From Datnioides undecimradiatus (lineage: Eukaryota; Chordata; Actinopteri; Lobotiformes; Datnioididae): DNA of 64,000 nt. Location: NCBI GenBank assembly GCA_008933995.1, contig WARS01000029.1, positions 6,820,332 through 6,884,331 on the forward strand, written 5' to 3'. The notes below the pieces were generated by a model. The model searched no databases and was not told the DNA's origin. It was given only the letters and a program-made list of their open reading frames with translations. The position numbers and the translations under genes were made by a program. Shown here one piece after another: positions 61,926 through 64,000 of the stretch; the first letter of the stretch is position 1; every line of letters starts with the position of its first letter.

Positions 61926-64000
61926 AAAACTGTACTATGTGCAACCTGAGTCTGGGAATCAGATTCCACACAAACACACATACAGTTTCTCTAACAAACA
62001 CACAGGGGCGTCTATCTCACAATGGGGCTAAGAAGCATTGACAGAGAGCCATATAATTTATATGACACCAGCACCACATGGGAGCAGACTGGATGGAGAC
62101 CTGCGTCATACTGGTTTGTGAATGACAAAGACAGGCCAGTCTTTTAGCAGCATCAGCACATTGGAGAACAGGCCTCTTTCTCTTCTTTCACCCTCCTCTG
62201 CTCTGCTCATCCTCCACTTCTCTATGTCTCATACTCCTCCTGCACCCTCTCATCCACTCTTCTCATGGTTCCCTTCCATCGTTCAATCACCCACTCTGTC
62301 CTCTCAGCTTACCCTCCAGGATTTCTTCTGCTGTATTATTTAATAGGGAGAGTGCTTTTGTTTGTGCAACTTTTCAGTGACTGTACACTGGGGGAAGAAA
62401 GAGCAAATGTGCCGCTGAAAACCAGAAAGTTGACGAGGTGGTGACCTGTCGCAGAAGCCCTCAACATATGATCAAAGAGGCATTTTACTGACAATCACTC
62501 GCTCCACGCCTGAATCCTTGGCTCTGATAATGGTTAGCTCGCAGTGCGGTACGTCGCAGGTGTCCCAACCATATGGCAAGTCAGCATTCACACCTAGTCA
62601 TCCTTAAGACAGAAGTTGAGTCTAATGAGTTTAGTAGCGGAGCAGATTTACGTAATCATTAGAGGATTGTTTCAATTCTTCATTGCTGCCTATAAGTCTA
62701 TGTACTTTAACACAGCGCTGCTACAGCTTTACGACAAAATACAAGCTGCGTCAAAGTCTCCAACATGGAGAGGAATCAATCTGAAGAGATCCGAAGAGAT
62801 CAGGGAAAAGGAAAGGGAAGGAAGAAGGATGAGGATGAGAAGTACATGTAGAGAAATAAAAACCGTCAAGGAGAGACAGGAGAGAATGGAGGCATGGAGA
62901 TGAAATGTGATAGTAAACAGTTTAAAAAAAAGGAATAAAAGTTGTGCACACACAAGCAGAGAGAATAATAATAGAGGGGATCTGAATAGACTGAGAGAAA
63001 GGAAGAGATCAAAATGAAGTGGAGTGGGAAAAAGGGGCCATGATACACTGTCTTCCTTAAAGCTCGTCCAGCTGAGTCACTCACTGCAGAGCAGCCGCAG
63101 AGCTGAGCCACCTCTGGTCTGCCCTGCATTCACTTCACAGCACAGGCTCTGATAAATTATCAAACAAGCACAGTCACAGTCACTACGGCAGCTGTGAGGC
63201 TGGCACTGACACCGCCGCCTAACAAGCCAAAATTGATACAGTTGCGGCCACATGCTAATGCGACACAGTGCATCAGCATGTCGCAGAGCTGAGCGAAGCA
63301 GATTTCTAAGCTTGCACACAAACTTTACAGGGTTTTGTTTTGGTAAAATCTGCTCTGAGGGTGTCAGCTGTGAGCAAAAATGCATTACTAGTAAACCACA
63401 TGTACAAATCTGCATCTAAAAGCACTCAATCCTATTGAAACTTCGAGTCCCTGTTGTTTCTTTTTTTGTGATTGATGCTGAAATAGTTTTTCAAACGCTG
63501 GCTCCGTTCTGCGGTGTTTCAAAGCACACGCAGCGTAGTGGAATATTAAAAAGATCCATATCACTCATAATCTGCTTATAACACACAATGTCCACACGCT
63601 AAAGCTTTGAGGCATAACAGACGCAAATAACTTGCGACTCTCTCTCTTCATTTGATGATGCCACCGGCTCTAATGAATTATCCGGCATGCACAGCAGCCA
63701 CACACGACGACAGCACAAAGGAAGCTGCATAGCGAGGCTATGCACTCGCCGCCCCTTAAAATCCATAGTACGGTGGGGAAGACACGTTTTGTGCCATAAT
63801 GCAGCGGACTAAGTCACACAAAAAGCTATTTAAATGGCTGTGACTGTGCAGCTGCTCTCTTTCTCTGCAGCCCCTGAGCATTAATGAACCACAGAGATAA
63901 AGTAGCAGTAGATTAACGACCCAAACAGCCAAACTCCTGCCATGGGACTTGCGGTGTGTAAGACAATCAACACTACTCATAAATAAGCGCATAACTCCAG

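Larger units (their letters stand above)
54564..64000 (-). other. Upstream pde4b intron or 5' region, right part
   Basis: No exon recognised. It contains a short (CA)n at 57.65 kb, a homopurine tract at 58504-58628, a GC-rich CpG-dense block at 59040-59330, a minus-strand LINE remnant at 60.62-61.40 kb and (CA)n at 61.9 kb. I see nothing specific in 54600-57600, 59350-60600 and 62000-64000. Whether the pde4b transcript extends across all of it depends on where its long-form first exons lie. Confidence 0.5.

Overview
The window looks like nuclear DNA of a teleost fish, probably a percomorph. It is rich in (CA)n/(GT)n microsatellites and carries a Tc1-type DNA transposon, tRNA-SINE-like and LINE remnants, and several dispersed repeats that I recognise from other fish genomes. 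Coding sequence is sparse: short exons with GT-AG borders separated by introns of kilobases. There is no bacterial-style gene organisation, and no rRNA, CRISPR array or operon was seen.

The one host gene I can support is a cAMP-specific 3',5'-cyclic phosphodiesterase of the PDE4 family, best matching PDE4B, on the minus strand. Four consecutive exons are present (5' to 3': 30757-30563, 28699-28663, 28511-28441, 25358-25306). They splice in phase at every junction and encode the long-form linker and the UCR1 regulatory module, including the protein kinase A site RRESF. UCR2 and the catalytic domain must lie to the left of base 1. The start codon(s) of the long isoforms lie to the right of 30757, either inside this window (one candidate at 44145-44045) or beyond base 64000. 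Almost the whole window is therefore intronic or 5' sequence of one long gene.

Layout: 1-25305 is the intron after the last UCR1 exon. In mammals the corresponding intron holds the promoter of the short PDE4B2 form. Here it holds three perfect palindromic cAMP response elements (4257, 8899, 22956) and a CpG-dense open patch (4300-4500). 25306-30757 is the exon cluster. 30758-64000 is upstream intron or 5' sequence with dispersed repeats (33.7, 35.4, 36.1, 36.8, 40.1-40.4 and 51.3-51.9 kb), a candidate alternative first exon near 44.1 kb, two CTCF-like motifs at 47.6 kb, a nearly complete Tc1/mariner-superfamily element with a DD37E catalytic domain (53424-54561), a 125-bp homopurine tract (58.5 kb) and a decayed LINE on the minus strand (60.6-61.4 kb).

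How it fits together: PDE4 long forms hydrolyse cAMP and are activated by PKA phosphorylation in UCR1. Any CREB-responsive internal promoter in the left intron would add transcriptional feedback to the same pathway. That link is inference. The exons, splice sites and motifs are read directly from the sequence.
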